Source: Alphaproteobacteria bacterium
GTDB lineage: Bacteria > Pseudomonadota > Alphaproteobacteria > UBA6615
Length of the DNA: 6,970 nucleotides
Assembly (NCBI GenBank): GCA_030831135.1
Contig: JAURLR010000050.1
Span: 1-6,970 of the forward strand
Direction of reading: 5' to 3'
A model generated the notes under the pieces. The model did not search any database. It saw only the letters and a list, made by a program, of their open reading frames with translations, and had not been told where the DNA came from. The translations under genes and the position numbers were made by a program. Below, piece after piece: positions 6,470 through 6,970 of this stretch (positions are counted from its first letter, which is position 1; each line of letters starts with the position of its first letter).

Positions 6470-6657
6470 GGGTCCTCCGATGTAACCGTCATTCCGATAC
6501 GCTGAAAGCATGCGCCCGATGAAGACAGCGCGGCAAGATCAATGCGATACAGCGATGGCGCAGTCATACAGCGCTGTGATAGGCAGTCTCTCGATGGAAT
6601 CCCGATCGGGCAGTATCTTCCGCCTCACAGACAAGACGAATTTCCCGGAGACCCCAA
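6470..6657. promoter_or_regulatory. Divergent cupin / hydroxy-acid dehydrogenase control region with two 10-bp palindromes
   Basis: This 188-base gap holds two perfect palindromes: ACAGCGCTGT (6568-6577) and CCCGATCGGG (6601-6610), 33 bases centre to centre, about three helical turns. ATACAGCG also occurs twice (6547-6554 and 6566-6573). A weak + strand promoter can be drawn as TCGATG (6591-6596), 17 bases, TATCTT (6614-6619), with the second palindrome in the spacer. GGAGG for the cupin is at 6474-6478 and GGAG for the dehydrogenase at 6647-6650. No convincing cupin promoter was found. Confidence 0.35.
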
Positions 6658-6970
6658 GTGGCAGATCTTTCGCGCAAAGCATTGAACATCGAAGACCTCC
6701 GCCGCATGGCCAAGCGCCGGCTGACAAAGGCACTGTTCGATTTTTGCGACAAGGGCAGCGAAGACCAGATCGCCATGCGCGACAACCGTGCCGCACTGGA
6801 CCGGATCAAGCTGATGCCGCGGGTGATGCGTGATGTCTCCCAGCGCCACACACGGGTCAATCTGTTCGGCAAGACCCACGGCCTGCCCCTGATGATCGGG
6901 CCGACCGGTCCTGCTGGCTTCGTCTGGTATCGCGGGGAAACAGAACTTGCCCGCGCAGCAGCCAAAGCGA
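6658..6970 (+). CDS. FMN-dependent alpha-hydroxy-acid dehydrogenase, N-terminal part (runs off the window)
   Basis: The first 104 residues of a flavoenzyme that oxidises an L-2-hydroxy acid to the 2-oxo acid (lactate, glycolate or mandelate dehydrogenase family). It starts at GTG with GGAG 7 bases upstream; the frame has no ATG between the upstream stop (6580-6582) and this point, and starting at the next ATG (codon 17) would cut into the family's N-terminal helix. Family landmarks: LFDFCDKGSED (26-36), the Asn in RDNRAALDRI (43), PRVMRDVSQRHTRVNLFGK (54-72), then LPLMIGPTGPAGFVW (76-90), whose PTG contacts FMN, and GETELARAAAKA (93-104). The LMIGPTG..G..W wording is closest in my memory to membrane (S)-mandelate dehydrogenase. 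The active-site Tyr (Y24 in spinach glycolate oxidase) aligns with F29. The substrate is not determined by what is visible. Confidence 0.9.
   Translation, partial: MADLSRKALNIEDLRRMAKRRLTKALFDFCDKGSEDQIAMRDNRAALDRIKLMPRVMRDVSQRHTRVNLFGKTHGLPLMIGPTGPAGFVWYRGETELARAAAKA

Noticed and set aside
6470..6511. An earlier cupin start giving 14 more residues
   Set aside because: The extra residues would be encoded across the GGAGGA ribosome site that serves the ATG at 6469.
1..6970. Search for CRISPR repeats, tRNA or rRNA genes, transposase or integrase genes and att-like direct repeats
   Set aside because: None was seen by reading; the only repeats are short inverted repeats in the intergenic regions.

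Overview
This 6,970-base, GC-rich window looks like the chromosome of a proteobacterium, most likely an alphaproteobacterium. The grounds are the codon use, the intracellular poly(3-hydroxybutyrate) depolymerase (phaZ), the GST of the 'SSWSLR' type, and short gene spacing with clear Shine-Dalgarno sites. The taxon is inferred from general protein character, not from a marker gene. No RNA gene, insertion sequence, CRISPR array or prophage feature is visible.

Layout: (1) 1-525, the 3' end of an NADP-type glutamate dehydrogenase (gdhA), + strand. (2) 571-3148, a minus-strand block transcribed in the order GST, then TauD/TfdA-type Fe(II)/2-oxoglutarate oxygenase, then a two-lobed ferredoxin-fold protein. 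The last two form a tight operon with an AT-rich control region of their own upstream. (3) 3289-4503, phaZ on the + strand, divergent from the GST. (4) 4513-5352, an alpha/beta hydrolase on the - strand, divergent from a hotdog-fold acyl-CoA thioesterase at 5494-5928. (5) 5933-6469, a small cupin on the - strand, divergent from the start of an FMN-dependent alpha-hydroxy-acid dehydrogenase (6658 to the window end).

Strand changes are frequent: three convergent junctions (gaps of 45, 9 and 4 bases) and three divergent promoter regions (140, 141 and 188 bases). Nearly all non-coding sequence is therefore in control regions, and each holds short inverted repeats that look like operators. The clearest is a pair of 15-bp palindromes between the hydrolase and the thioesterase.

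Functionally, the window pairs central metabolism (glutamate dehydrogenase, PHB mobilisation) with accessory enzymes that oxidise or hydrolyse small organic acids or esters. A shared pathway for the hydrolase, thioesterase, cupin and hydroxy-acid dehydrogenase is possible but is only inference from position. Several of these enzymes lack a residue usual in their family: cupin motif-2 His, flavoenzyme active-site Tyr, hydrolase catalytic His in its usual place, and GST Ser after the Glu/Asp. These are the most useful leads. I did not find a clearly new defence or mobile system.
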